Source: Apteryx mantelli (taxonomy: Eukaryota; Chordata; Aves; Apterygiformes; Apterygidae). From it: a stretch of DNA of 64,000 bases. Each line of letters begins with the position of its first letter. Positions within the stretch are counted from its first letter, which is position 1. The stretch covers positions 19,993,207 through 20,057,206 of the forward strand of contig NC_089983.1 of assembly GCF_036417845.1 (NCBI RefSeq), read 5' to 3'. Made by a program: the position numbers and the translations under genes. Of this stretch, positions 27,169 to 38,450 are shown piece after piece. The notes beneath the pieces are model-generated. The model saw only the letters and a program-made list of their open reading frames with translations, was not told where the DNA came from and did not search any database.

Positions 27169-28217
27169 TGACAGTTCTGAGAACTATTTCTAAGAACACA
27201 TTGCAAGATAAGGCTGTGCTGAATTTTGGTTCATGACTGGACTTTACCTCTGATATACAACAGTTTTTGTTTTCTCTTCAGAGGGACACTATCACAGACT
27301 TCTTGAATTCAAGTAAAATCGGTTAAGATTTTATAATTATATTAAAAAATTTCCTTTATTCTCAGTAGAACAGGCCTAGGATTTCACCCCAATCTCCCAT
27401 TCTTAGATATAATTATGAAAATAATTGTAAGAATGAGATGAAAAATCTGGAAAATTCATCCACCTTCACTAAGAGCATATGAACTGCTTTATGTCTAAGG
27501 TTAGTATTATAAGTGTATATGAAATAATAATATTAATACCCGAAGCTTCTGTTCCAGTTGCGCAAAAGTTTAGATAAGTTTGTCATATTAGCATGAAGGC
27601 AGGAGCATGTTTCAAACCATTCTGTTTGAAATTATAGTTCATGGAAATTAAGCTTTGCTCTTTTTAGTAGGAGAATTATTGCACTGTTGAATGTTGGAAA
27701 TATATAAAAGAAGTTAAAACAGCATTTTTGCTTGTGTTTTCTAACTAGTATGTGAGATGTTTAATTATAAGCTTAAAAATATAGTCAGTCATCAAATATT
27801 TCATTGCTGGTATCCTAAAATCCATAAACATAAATACTTTCTATTTGGGCCTCTATTTTTACAAATATATGATTGGGAATATATTTAAGAGATTATATTG
27901 TGTGAGATCACATTAATAAACAAAGCCAAATACTCCTTTTGTAAATAACATGAAAGTTTGTTAGGCATACCAGAATAAAAATGATAATAAGAGAATTTGG
28001 TAACCAACAGACACAATTACAAGGTTTCAATTAACTCATAGCTATACTTAGCTTTTGTTTCATGTGTAAAACAGCAAGTGCTTAAAACCATGAAGATCCA
28101 AAGGAGCAAGCAACTCCATTAGTTCTCTCTGCATTTCTTCCAGATGCAACCTGTTCATATATTTTATTAGGTAAATTATCTAAGTCTCAACTATGGTTGC
28201 CAGTTACCATATCAGCT

Positions 28218-28296
28218 CTGTGAAGGATTGATCCAAAGTGTAAAATCAGTTAGTTGAAAGATTCTTATTGACTTTGATGGACTTTGCATTGGTTAG
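28218..28296 (+). mobile_element. Ancient amniote retroposon remnant
   Basis: The order 'aaggattgatccaaag', 'gttgaaagattcttattgact', 'tgatggactttgcattgg' matches the same old repeat phrase as the block at 14.41 kb ('attgaagtcaatgg ... attgacttcagtgggctttgg'). It is strongly diverged and non-coding. Confidence 0.5.
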
Positions 28297-28558
28297 AAAT
28301 ATGAGAAAAAATGAGTGCCATTAATTTATGGAGATAATATGAAAAATGTGTGGAATTACCTTAGTCAGCTGTGCTTTATATAACTTTAAGAATGTGGGAG
28401 TGGAAAAGCCTTCCTGAAAAGGATACTGTTTTTCACTGTTCCACTGAATAGTAGGAACGTGTTATGGAGTATTCCATAACCTATCTCTCTTTTGAAAATG
28501 TAAAACAGTATGCCATATATGAGAGATATATAAAATCTAAACATGAAAAGCTGCATAT

Positions 28559-28602
28559 CTGCATATATGTGTCAGTGATATAGGCATCACATATATATGC
28601 AG
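28559..28602. repeat. Inverted repeat (hairpin)
   Basis: CTGCATATATGTG at 28559-28571 is matched by CACATATATATGCAG at 28588-28602, with two extra bases in the right arm and a 16-base loop. Confidence 0.7.
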
Positions 28603-30651
28603 TATTAGATCTAAGGAATATTTATACTATCTAGATTCAGTGACTTTACATTTAAAGTGATTTATTTTTTCACCATAGTTCTGGGAGTGGTTGCTAATGT
28701 GGTAAAGGAAGCATTCTTGGGAAATCCAAATCCTCACTACGGCTTTGATATTTCTTTTTTGTTTTTATAGCCCCCCAGCTTCACTTCTATCATCTTTCTT
28801 TTCCTCTCCAAGGAGTTTATCATGCATCAAGAACTTTGGGGATGTGTTTATGCTTGGCTTAAGTGAATAAAGTTTAGTCAAATAAAGTTTGCATATTTGT
28901 GACAATTAGAACTATAAACCCAAAGAAATACATAGGGTATAAAGCAGGTATAGTGTTAAAAATATGAGTTCTAGAGCTTCTATCATGTACCTGCAGAGAA
29001 GCCTGACTGGCTAGCTCTGTGTTGGTTGCCAAACATGTTCAGGATCTGAAATGAAGGTGGAAATATGCACAATGAAACAGTTGTGGCTTTTTTGACAATA
29101 TTTTGATTGGCAGACATAATATCAAAAACAGTGAAAGAGATCTGCAGACTTTGTCCATGTCTTGGTCTGGGACGTTTTTGCACATACCAAAGTCTGTGTG
29201 GACTTTGCTCTGTGTAACAGTATTCAGCCTTGATTTACATGCTGACCTGATGTTGATGTAAATAAAGGTTCTGGGAGATTTGAAGGACCCTTATGTGACA
29301 CGGTGTAGTACTTCAAAGTATTTGAATATAAACCCTTTATAGTGTACCTTCTGGCTTTCTAACAAGAACTGTAAATCTTTCCCTGATATCAAACAGTTGC
29401 TACTTGAGAAATGCAGAGAAAGGAGAAATCCAGTCACCCACTGTGGATATTATTTATCTCAGACTATGTTTTAAACCAACCCATTACTGAATCAAGGGGG
29501 CTCAGATTACAAGGTAAGGTTTGTTTTCATGTGCTGCAGTGCCACTAGGTTTAAGTATTTCAGCTGCAGTCAGAAATTACATAGCTAACAGGAGATATAA
29601 GAAGACATTTTATTGGTTTTTACCTACTATGGAAAGTTTCGGGTATACAGATCTTGAATGAAAAAAATACACTACTGAGGAAATGTAAAAAGGTCTTTAA
29701 GCATTAATAACAATATTTTTAAAAACATCTTAGACTCAACTACCATTCTTTTAAAAGGCTATGAAGCTGGTTTCCTGAAATGTGTCGTGGACTCAGTTGA
29801 AGCAAAATAAAGAATTCCAGTGAATATGGATGATAGGTATTCCCCTGAACAATCTGTTCCAGCCCATTAACCAGATGAAAATCCATTTGCTGATGGACCA
29901 TAGCTTTGAAAATAAGCCCACCTCATGAATAGGTCCTGCATAAAATTTTTAAAAGGCTTGTTTAACACTTTTTCACAGCAAAAATTAAATATAGATGTGA
30001 TGGATTGTTTCCAAGTAAACTATGCTTTCAATTAGCACTTCACGAATCTTTAAAGGCAGTAGGAAATGTATTCCACACATGTATTCAAATCATAATGCAA
30101 AAGAGTTCATAAAAAACTATAAAATATTGGAAAGAAGACAGCATGGAAATGATATGGGAAAGTAAAGGAAGTAGAATGAACTTTTCTCTTTAATGAATCT
30201 GTTTTGCATCCCGTATTTGAATCTAGCATAAGTAACCAGGCAGCTGTACTCACAGTGATATGATGTTGTCCTGGGCTTATAATTCTAATCATGATATCAG
30301 TACACACAGTGCTACAGTTATAGCTCCATTCATCAGAATTACGCTTGCTTTAGCTGTGTACGAGTGTGATGCATAGATTCAAGTCTTATACCTTCACAAA
30401 TTCTGATTCCCTTCTTGCTTCCTTTTCTCTATTACTTCCTTCTGGTCTTGCTGTTGTTCCCTTTCATTCTTCTGTTAATCATCCTTACTGTGGTCACTGT
30501 TGACAGTCTTTTCCTTGCTGCTTTCAAAAAAGAGAAATGGAATATCGGTGCCAACATGGAAAATACTAAAAATGTGAAAAGTTTTGCTTTTTCATGGGTT
30601 TGCTTTAAGTGCCTTTAAAATTGGGTTTTATTCATCCCCAGATTTGCTTTT

Positions 30652-30672
30652 ATTATTATTATTATTATTATT
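30652..30672 (+). repeat. ATT trinucleotide repeat
   Basis: Seven ATT units, about 100 bases before the antisense CR1 fragment. Confidence 0.85.
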
Positions 30673-30770
30673 TGTCTGATAGAAGTGAATCCTATTTTCC
30701 AGAAGAGGATTCACTTTTGAGAGAAAATATGATTATTCTAATAAATCACATTTTATACTGCTAGAAAAAT

Positions 30771-30905
30771 AGGGCTGGAAAGAATCTGAAAGATTATCTA
30801 GTCTCTTCCCACCCTTTAAAGCAGGATGAGCTATACCTGTGTTATTCCTGACAGATGTTTATCTAAGATGTTCTTAAAGACCTCCCATGGTAGGGAAAGT
30901 ACCAG
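30771..30905 (-). mobile_element. CR1-type LINE fragment, antisense
   Basis: The plus strand shows diverged CR1 phrases in antisense order: 'gggctggaaagaatctgaaagattatctagtc', 'gcaggatgagctata', 'tgtgttattcctgacagatg', 'atctaagatgttcttaaagacctcc' and 'tggtagggaaa'. This reading places the element on the minus strand. It is a truncated old copy, and the short frames that run through it are by-products. Confidence 0.75.
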
Positions 30906-32478
30906 CTCAGAGTGCAGCTGCTCATCACCGTTTGTTGCTCTGGCCATGTGCAGCAGGTCCGGTGTTTCAAGGGAAGTGCTCCAGAGTCTGCATATGGACA
31001 GAAAGACCACACTGTTCACAGAAAATAAATTGGGATGCATATGAAAGAGGAGAGCCTAGAAGTAGCTGAAGTAGTCATGGCTTGGTTTGCTAGGACTGCT
31101 GATACACTGATGAGGTGTATGTAGTGTGTATGGTTAATGTGTTTCTTTTGTTTGTTGGTCTGTTTTCCTTGATTGCCTCAAAAAAGTTAAGTGATTCTCA
31201 TTCTCTTGAGTGCTCAAGAGTGAGGGAGAGGTACTATAAAAGATGACCAGGAACACTGTTTATTTTCTTAAAGCCAGTGTAGTATGAATGTGTGCTTGTG
31301 CTGAGGTTTGAACCATAGCTTGTTTATTTTAGAAAAAACAGATTGAATGTGACTTCTGCTTCTGCCACTAGCATTAAGGGTGTTATGCTCAAAACTCCAA
31401 GGATGCTCCATTATGTATTAACTCCTTGTTAATCAGATGGTGTGATAAGATGGCTAAGGAGGACTAGAAACATGCATCCCAGAGGAAAATATGAATTCAG
31501 TAGCAGAACTACTGTTAATTTTAACCGGACCAGGGTTTCACCATGGTGTCCACTGCTCTATTGTTTGCTTTAATATATCTTGAGGATACCTGCCCCCAAT
31601 TTATTAGCTGTTTCTTTCTCAACTGACAACCTTATCTTACAAAAAGCTGAACAATTCTAGTAAGGTACCCTGAGCAAGCTGAATTGCTATTGTCAATGCA
31701 GCTGAGGCCTTTCCTAATTTTACAGGGTAAGTAAAGGCAAATGCTCTTTGACTATCAAAACCAAAAAAATATGACTAATAATGGAGATATTCTGGCAAAT
31801 GTAAATTTAATTATGACATACTATATAAAACATTCATTAGACATCTGCTAAGCGTTTTTGCATGGGAAACAATATCCTGTGTAAATGGATCCTTTCAGTC
31901 CTACTTTATAGTGTGTGTAAAGTCACAAGCACTTTGTTTCACATGGAGGTATATAGTTTCTAAGCAGTAATAAATACGGTTTTGCAAGAGATCTAATATA
32001 TAAAAATTCTTAGGAGTTCTGTGGCCCTTTGTCTCAGTGTTGCCTTTCTGAGAAGGGAAATTCTTCTCAGATCCATCTCCATTTCTGGCATCACAGTGCC
32101 CCGTCTGCTCAAGATGCTTCATGCTCCAGACCACCCGGAATGGCTCCACCACAGCTCCCTGGTAGCCAGCAGGCTGGAGTTGGAGAACAACTGAAGAAAA
32201 ATTATCATGTTTAAGCTAAAAGACAAATTTCAGTACATTTGCTTACCTTGGGCTTTATCTTGTTTGGCAACATAATCCATAGAACTTGATCAGTAACTAG
32301 CTTTCCTTGGAACATTATATGTATTTTTCCCTTTAAGATTATTTTTTACATACATTTACTGTGAGTAATATGGTAATTCTAAAATCCCTCCTGGATTACT
32401 GTTATATCTCTGACCATTCTTAATTCAAGTCTGTAGGCCAAGACTGTTAATTGGCACATAATGTGTACAGTCTTTTTC

Positions 32479-32517
<39 letters not shown>

Positions 32518-35500
32518 AGGATGTAAGATGTAACTTGGGAGTGATATGGTATGTAAGACTGCATCCTGAGCTGCTGCTTCTTGTTAAGGTCAGTAAGAAT
32601 TTCGCAGTGGACTCAAATGCTTTAATCCTCAGACCTAAGTATCAAGTGAATGACTGTCAGCTGTAGGTATTCCACAGAATTAACTATAAGGCTGAAGATC
32701 AAGGCTTAAAAAAGAAGGTGTAATGATCGTAAAAAGAAAATGATTGGCCAGTTTATTTTACAATGCTTTGGTCAAACATTATGCAGTCATATTTGCATCT
32801 GATCTTATGTTAATCCATGAGACCAGAATTAGTAACCACATACTATTTCTCTACCCAGACTGAAAGAACTGAAATCGCCAGGCTAGGTGAGCATAGGTCT
32901 AGGCAGCATGTTGTGATAATATGGCTATTTTGCTTCTGTTACCTGAGGAGAATACTTTTAGGTTGTTAGTTTGTGAAGAAATTCTAATGAATGTAGGGCT
33001 TCCCTTGCTTGCAGCTTTTGATAATGGCATTGGCTGTGAGGGGGGTTAATCAGTCTGCACATCATCTTCCTATCTTTTCAGTGGAGTCATTAATGCTCCT
33101 GAAGTGTTGTGAGAATAAATGCTGTAATATTTTTAAATATGTGAAACCAGCAGTGATTGTATCCATTTAAATAACAGCAAACAGATAAAAAAAATCTGCA
33201 ACAACAACAATGGATAAAATAAATAATACAATTTAAATAATTTCTTTAGTTAAAATAATTTATATTCTAAATAGCAGATACAGTATTTTGTTTCTTAAAG
33301 ACATGATCTGCTATACTAGGAAATGAAGATAAATTATGAAAGTGCTAGTTTTGTGTTTGGGGCAGCACAAAACATTTTAAAACATATTTCAGTTGTTTGA
33401 TATCAGTTGTGGCTATACCAAATAGTTCTGCACAGTCTTATATACAGAGTTGTAAACAAAGGAATGGCAGTGAAATGAGTATAAAACAAATACTGTACTA
33501 TTCTTTTAAAATGATGGATCAAGTGTTGAGATTGTGGTAAGTGCCCTTATGAAAGGACCCCTGAGTGCAAACACAGCTCACAACAAGCCTGTTCCTGAAA
33601 AAGAGCACTGAAAGATGAACCTTCAGCCAAATCCCCTGTTTACAGTCCCATTGTGTTCACTGAGTCCCCGGATAAGAAAAAATGATTGGAGATGTGAATC
33701 TCCTTGTTGGATGAGACTTTAACTCTACGTTTGCACAGATCTTCAGTCAACGTAAAAGTACAAAGTGAACTAGTTAAGGATCCCAAGGTAAATGATGTTT
33801 AAAAAAAACAAGTGGAGGAAGGGGAGGTATATTTGAATTACAGATTAGCATTTGACTTTGCCATTTAAGTATGCTGCTTGCTGTGACCCTTTTATGTTTT
33901 CACTTAATCAGTTTAAGTTCTCAGGCAGAAGAAAACTATCTTGACAATGAATTTGTAATAAACAATGAAATAATGATGCTGCCTTTCCTGTAATAGATAA
34001 GAATAAGTATAATTTTCAGAAGGATTTCATGCAAGATTTCCCCTAATTATTCTTGATATTTTTGTAATGTTGAGTTTAATTTAATTGAGGCATTCTGAAA
34101 GGCAGGCTGCCAGCACTAATAACTTTACTGAGCTTATTAGATTTGGACTAGCCTGTAGCAAAAATAGATTTACAATGACTGACATAATCCAAGACCCCAC
34201 ACTAGCAATTTAAAAGCAAAGTATCATCCTGCTTTTCCAAATTCAAACTGTGAAACAGCTTTACAAGGTTTAAATGTAACCAAGTAAGAAACTTTTCCTT
34301 CCCCTCCTTCATAAGGAGTTTAACTCATTTCCTATACTTTCCTGTCTAAAAGTTGTTGGGAAAATTCTTCCATAAGTGAGCAATAAAGTTACCAATATAG
34401 CATTGTTTAAATGTGTAGCTGATACTAGTTACAAGTTTTATTGCTCAATTTTTGAGCATGAAGGTTGAGATTTTGAGGTGAAACTATCAGTTTGGAATCT
34501 AGTCCCTTTAAAGATCTGAGTTAAAAGTAGTGTCATGTTCATCTGTTATATTCCTCCCAATCCCTTGAATTTTACATAAGGTTTTTAGAACATAAGATTT
34601 TAGCTCAGATAACAGTGTGTTCCTGCTTATTGACCAAAACATAGGAGTGGAAATCAACAGCCTGGATATTAGGGAATATTTAGTTATATCTTTTTTCAGA
34701 TTACCGTATCTTTAAATTTTGAGGAGTGTCTTAGCTACAGACACAACTGTCAGTCCATGAAGACTTTTTACAGCATGTAAAAAGGGAGGCGTGCACTGCT
34801 TTCTTGTGGAAGTTTTGCTCTTTTTTTTCTTTCGCTGTTTCCCTTCATTTACTATAAAAGTCATTAGAATTTGAAAGTATGTGGTTGCTCTTGTGTGAAG
34901 CATGAAGCATTAGAAAGTGATCTTTAACAATTCTGTATCTCTTTTTCATGTCCTTTGGGGTCAGAAATTGGCCACAGTATGCTGGCAGACACTGTCTCTA
35001 TTAGAAAGAATCTCCTGCTGGTGAAAGAAATTGGTTTTGCGTCTTGCATATTTACCTCTATTGCTCTGCAGAGATGGAAGAGAAGGATGAAAGTACTCAG
35101 TGCTACCACTCCTGCCATGGCTGTCTACTAAATTTGGGTTTGTTAAATACTTTAAGCTTAATGTGTTACAATGGATAGATTTAGGGTGTATAGGAATGGA
35201 ACAGGCTCCAAGAATCAGGGCCCTTGTATCAAGTTTTCCTTGGCACAGAAGAGAAATGAGCTCCGAAAAGTTTGTATCTGGCTTTACTTTACTGAATGTA
35301 TGACCTTAGGCTAGTTTGCTAAATTCCACATTCCTCTGTTCTTACAAAATCCTAAAAACTATGGAAAAAGTAAAAAATAGTTGAAGAGAAGTTGCTACGT
35401 AAATATACAGTGTTATTTTATGGCAGGTCAGTTTCTCTCCTATTGAGAGAAGAAGGCAGGAATGGCAGGAGGTGACACTGAACATACTTGGAATTATTTA

Positions 35501-37947
35501 TCTGCCCACTCTTAATTGCTTAGTCTGAGTCTGTTTACAATCATACTGATTAAAGAATGTCTCTCCAATGTGATGCCATCAAATAGCTTAGGCCTAGAAT
35601 TTAATTTGTTTAAATGAAAAGTAATAGACTTAATGACTAGAGTTGCAATGTTTGTAATAACATTGAAAACCTATTTAAATGTACATCCAAGGTGAAAGCA
35701 ACTGCTTATAAGGAGGCTTAAAGGGATTGTTTTGCTAAGCAATTTGCATCCTTTTCTCTGTGGTTCATCTTTCTGAGTTATGTGGTGTAACTTGGCAGTG
35801 AGCTCAAGGCACAAATAGACTTGAAGGGCAACTTCCAGATATTGCTGTAGAAATATCTTCAAAGTAAAGGTTAGACTTGAAATGGCTGAAGGCGCCTTTG
35901 AAAATCTCTCTGACTCCTCAGAAGAAAGTTCCACTGAAAATGGCAAAAGGTGTCATTCTGATTTTTTTCCTCAATGAACTGTTGGGGAGGAAATATCACT
36001 GTAATTCCATCCTGTTCCATTGCAGATTTAATACTTGGGGAAACAAGTGTGAGCGCTCTTTATCTAATTTCAAAGACAAAATTACCAAAGGTTTTACCTC
36101 TGTGTAGCCATTTTCTATGATTCTGCGGTACAGTCCAAATTCCCTGTGTTTTTATCATAGCTTTCCTCAGGTTGTGTCCAGGGTTTTCAGCAGTGAGTTC
36201 TTTGAGCAGTTGCCAGCATTATTACAAGAATTTTTACATAAACCTTCTACAGTTAGACAGGTAAGTGTTTCTGAACTATTGCTACTGACATAATGTTTTT
36301 TTCATTCATGAGCACAGGGGTTATTCAAAAGCCTAGCCGTATATTCAGCCTAGTGTTAATAACATTAATATTCTTGTTCTTAATCATATGGGTGGCAGGT
36401 TACCTGCAATGGGACTGACCATCCATCTGTGGGAAATTTTGTATAGTATGATTTTAAAAATGTGATATATTCCTTTGGTAATATATGTGATGATTTTGCA
36501 TTGTGTAATTTTCATGTGATGATTTAGCAATGGCAACGTACTGGATTATGACTGTAAATTTTCTTTTTGGCTGCTGTCTCTTAGTAATGCATGTATTGAA
36601 CAATGTAAATGACAAAGTTCAGATCTCATTCTAAACTAGATATATCTAAAGCAGCTGATGTTTCTAGCCAGCATCACGTAACATCAACTTTTCAAGGGAG
36701 ATTTTTTGGGTTCTGCTGAAGTATGACATCTAAGATATATCACTCTTGAGATCAGCAAACAAGTGCAAGTGCTCATGAACCTGTCAAAACAGGTCAAAAA
36801 CATTTTACCTATGACTAAACATTAACAAATGGTAACTTTTTTTCCCCCATTTCAGAGTTTTTCAGCTAGTACTCGCCAATACTTATGGCTGCATTTCAAA
36901 ATAAAATTACAATGGCTTGCACATCTGTAATAATAATTTTCCATCCTTTCTTATGGTTACTTTTCTTCATCCATAGGGACTGAAGGATCCTGTTTCTGCA
37001 GTGAAACTCCATAAGGGTTTCAAGACTGCTGTGGCAAGACTGCTTGATGCAGGAGAGCAGGGAACAGAATTTGTCTTTTTGATTTTGTTTTCAGCTGCAT
37101 TCTTAGGTTAATCCCTGGTCTTTATAGTAGAGGAGGTTTGTATGTAGAATTGCAGTGCTACACCATGTCTTTTCCTGGGCTTACTTTTCCTCTTCTGGCA
37201 TGCTGTTCTTCTGCCAAGGTAGAAGAAAACTTCACAGGCTTCAGGATTCTGAAATGGCTGTTAGGGACAGAAAAGCTTCCAGCAGATGATATTAGCTGGA
37301 TCTGTGTTTCCATGCAGCAGGTATAGGTGATCCCATTCTTAGGAAGTGAGGCGATTACTGACTGAGCTTATTTTTCATAGACCATAAAAACTCCAGGAAG
37401 AAAAAAAAGTATCATTCTACTCCCAGGTGCAAGTGGTACACGGAAGAGAGTCTTAACTAGTGGCTAGGCTAGAATGTTAATTAAAGTATATTGCTAAGGG
37501 CTAAATACTAGTTTGGGGGTTAGGTAGATTGCCAATTGTTAGGGAACAGAGGCAAACTAGGAGAAAAGAAGATAACTGGATATTTCGGACTGTCATTATG
37601 ATGTAAAAAATATAGATCATCTTCCAGAGATTTGCCAGTCATCCTAGTGGGTAGGACCGTAAATGTATATCACAATAACATTTGGGGAAAGATGATGCAG
37701 ACTCCTTTTGGGGGGAAGGAGGAGGTGATGTACCAGATCCTGACAGCAAGCTGCACTGGTACCTCTGTTGCCCCTCTCAAGGGATTAGAGTCATGTTTGA
37801 TAAAACAGTTACAGCAGGGCAGGGGGCAGTTATCAAGAGAGAAGAGGAAATCCTCCTCTCAGCAAGCTGGAAGGGATCAAGTTCCTAAAGAGTGAATCAG
37901 CTCCAAATGGGGCTATATCCTCGTTCCCAGGAAGTGTGTGTGTGTTT
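30906..37947. other. Intergenic DNA upstream of COL5A2
   Basis: Mostly unique AT-rich sequence with a 33-base T run at 32482-32514. No exon or RNA gene was recognised. Being close to the promoter, it is the likeliest place for COL5A2 enhancers, but none can be named from sequence alone. Confidence 0.55.
32482..32514 (+). repeat. T homopolymer (33 bases)
   Basis: The longest homopolymer in the window. On the minus strand it could be the poly(A) tail of an old retroposed copy, but no recognisable gene body adjoins it. Confidence 0.9.
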
Positions 37948-37972
37948 GGGGGGAAGGGGGGGGGAGAGGGGG
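37948..37972 (+). promoter_or_regulatory. G-quadruplex-prone tract upstream of the COL5A2 promoter
   Basis: G runs of 6, 9 and 5 are separated by AA and AGA; the run of nine can supply two G-triplets, giving four in all. It lies about 300 bases before the predicted transcription start and follows a short GT repeat (37934-37944). The folding potential is read from the sequence; any effect on COL5A2 is inference. Confidence 0.5.
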
Positions 37973-38142
37973 TTTAAAAGCAGAACTTTCTCCTCCAGAT
38001 GGCTTCTTACTGAATTATGTTTTGTTCTCCTAATAACTTGTTCTGACACAGCATATGTACTGCTCAGCAGCAGCAAAATATCCTGAAAGTGTATTTGTAA
38101 AGAGAAAAGTTCGAGGAAGAGTGAAGCTAGCTCTGATTCGGT

Positions 38143-38251
38143 TGTTTACCATCAATCAGACTGTTGCTTGGCAGGGAGTGGATGATTATGAGCCTGAACA
38201 AGCTGAAAAGGGGCAGGAAGAGAAGTGGAGGCAGCATTCTTCCTATTTAAA
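38143..38251 (+). promoter_or_regulatory. COL5A2: COL5A2 proximal promoter: FOX-type site, ATCAATCA octamer, TATA-like box
   Basis: TGTTTAC, a forkhead-factor consensus, lies at 38143-38149. ATCAATCA follows at 38151-38158 and TATTTAAA lies at 38244-38251. If transcription starts about 25-30 bases after the TATA-like box, the octamer sits near -120. From memory of published work on human COL5A2, cell-type-specific transcription depends on an element between about -149 and -95 in which ATCAATCA is bound by PBX1/2, PREP1 and HOXB1. The match in sequence and position supports a conserved element. The region is not a CpG island. No CCAAT box was recognised. Confidence 0.7.
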
Positions 38252-38335
38252 GCTGCATCCCCTGAAAAGAGAGTTTGCAGACTGTGCTGGAGCTGGTGCT
38301 GAAAAAAAGGGCTTGCAGACTTTGTCCTGGAACTG

Positions 38336-38380
38336 ATGCTGAAAGGCAAAAAGATTCCCCAGCTGGCTTCATGCTGCTAA
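38336..38380 (+). promoter_or_regulatory. Upstream ORF 1 in the COL5A2 leader (14 codons)
   Basis: ATG at 38336 opens 14 codons that end at TAA 38378-38380, 60 bases before the main start codon. It is in the leader only if transcription starts near the predicted site. Its effect would be to reduce or gate initiation at the main start; the encoded peptide is not recognised. Confidence 0.5.
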
Positions 38381-38385
38381 AATAA
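38371..38385 (+). promoter_or_regulatory. Upstream ORF 2 in the COL5A2 leader (4 codons)
   Basis: ATG at 38371 is followed by CTG, CTA, AAA and the stop TAA at 38383. It overlaps the end of upstream ORF 1 in another frame, so ribosomes leaving one could not use the other. Confidence 0.45.
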
Positions 38386-38389
38386 CCTT

Positions 38390-38431
38390 ATGTTTTTGCA
38401 CTTTTCACTGCCTGGGAGGATACATGTCTAA
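38390..38431 (+). promoter_or_regulatory. Upstream ORF 3 in the COL5A2 leader (13 codons)
   Basis: ATG at 38390 opens 13 codons that end at TAA 38429-38431, inside the 5' arm and loop of the start-codon hairpin. A ribosome translating it would unfold the hairpin and stop ten bases before the main start codon. Confidence 0.5.
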
Positions 38432-38450
38432 TATCTAGGCATGATGGCAG
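38408..38450 (+). promoter_or_regulatory. COL5A2: Start-codon stem-loop of collagen 5' SL type
   Basis: CATGTCTA at 38423-38430 pairs with TAGGCATG at 38436-38443 over eight pairs, one of them G-U, across a five-base loop (38431-38435). The last three bases of the 3' arm are the COL5A2 start codon. A lower stem forms between CTGCC (38408-38412) and GGCAG (38446-38450), separated by an asymmetric internal loop of ten and two bases. Type I and III collagen mRNAs carry a conserved hairpin around their start codon, first described in chick collagen genes and bound by LARP6 in COL1A1 and COL1A2. The CATGTCTA arm and start-codon placement here match that element. LARP6 binding to this mRNA is an inference. 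Confidence 0.75.
38424..38438 (+). promoter_or_regulatory. Upstream ORF 4 (4 codons) inside the start-codon hairpin
   Basis: ATG TCT AAT ATC TAG starts in the 5' arm of the hairpin and stops two bases before the main ATG at 38441. Human COL1A1, as I recall it, has the same arrangement: ATG, TCT, two further codons and TAG in the hairpin, then two bases and the main ATG. Identical length and spacing argue for a conserved collagen leader element rather than a chance ATG. Confidence 0.65.

Larger units (their letters stand above)
15746..30770. other. Intergenic DNA with scattered old repeats
   Basis: Apart from the 225-codon frame no gene candidate was recognised. A somewhat GC-richer patch at 17.72-18.03 kb carries two overlapping frames of 83 and 72 codons that resemble nothing known. 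The stretch also holds G4-prone tracts at 19.9, 22.4 and 26.8 kb, a TTTTAAAAGCTT duplication at 27.05-27.10 kb, retroposon pieces at 27.13-27.17 and 28.22-28.30 kb, a hairpin at 28.56-28.60 kb and an ATT repeat at 30.65 kb. Confidence 0.55.

Noticed and set aside
36108..36128. 'ccattttctatgattctgcg' as a CR1 terminal octamer repeat
   Set aside because: The upstream sequence lacks any other CR1 3' phrase, so the match is probably accidental.
38055..38336. 93-codon frame over the COL5A2 promoter as a separate coding exon
   Set aside because: It runs through the promoter octamer and TATA-like box, shows no resemblance to a protein family, and is best explained as chance.
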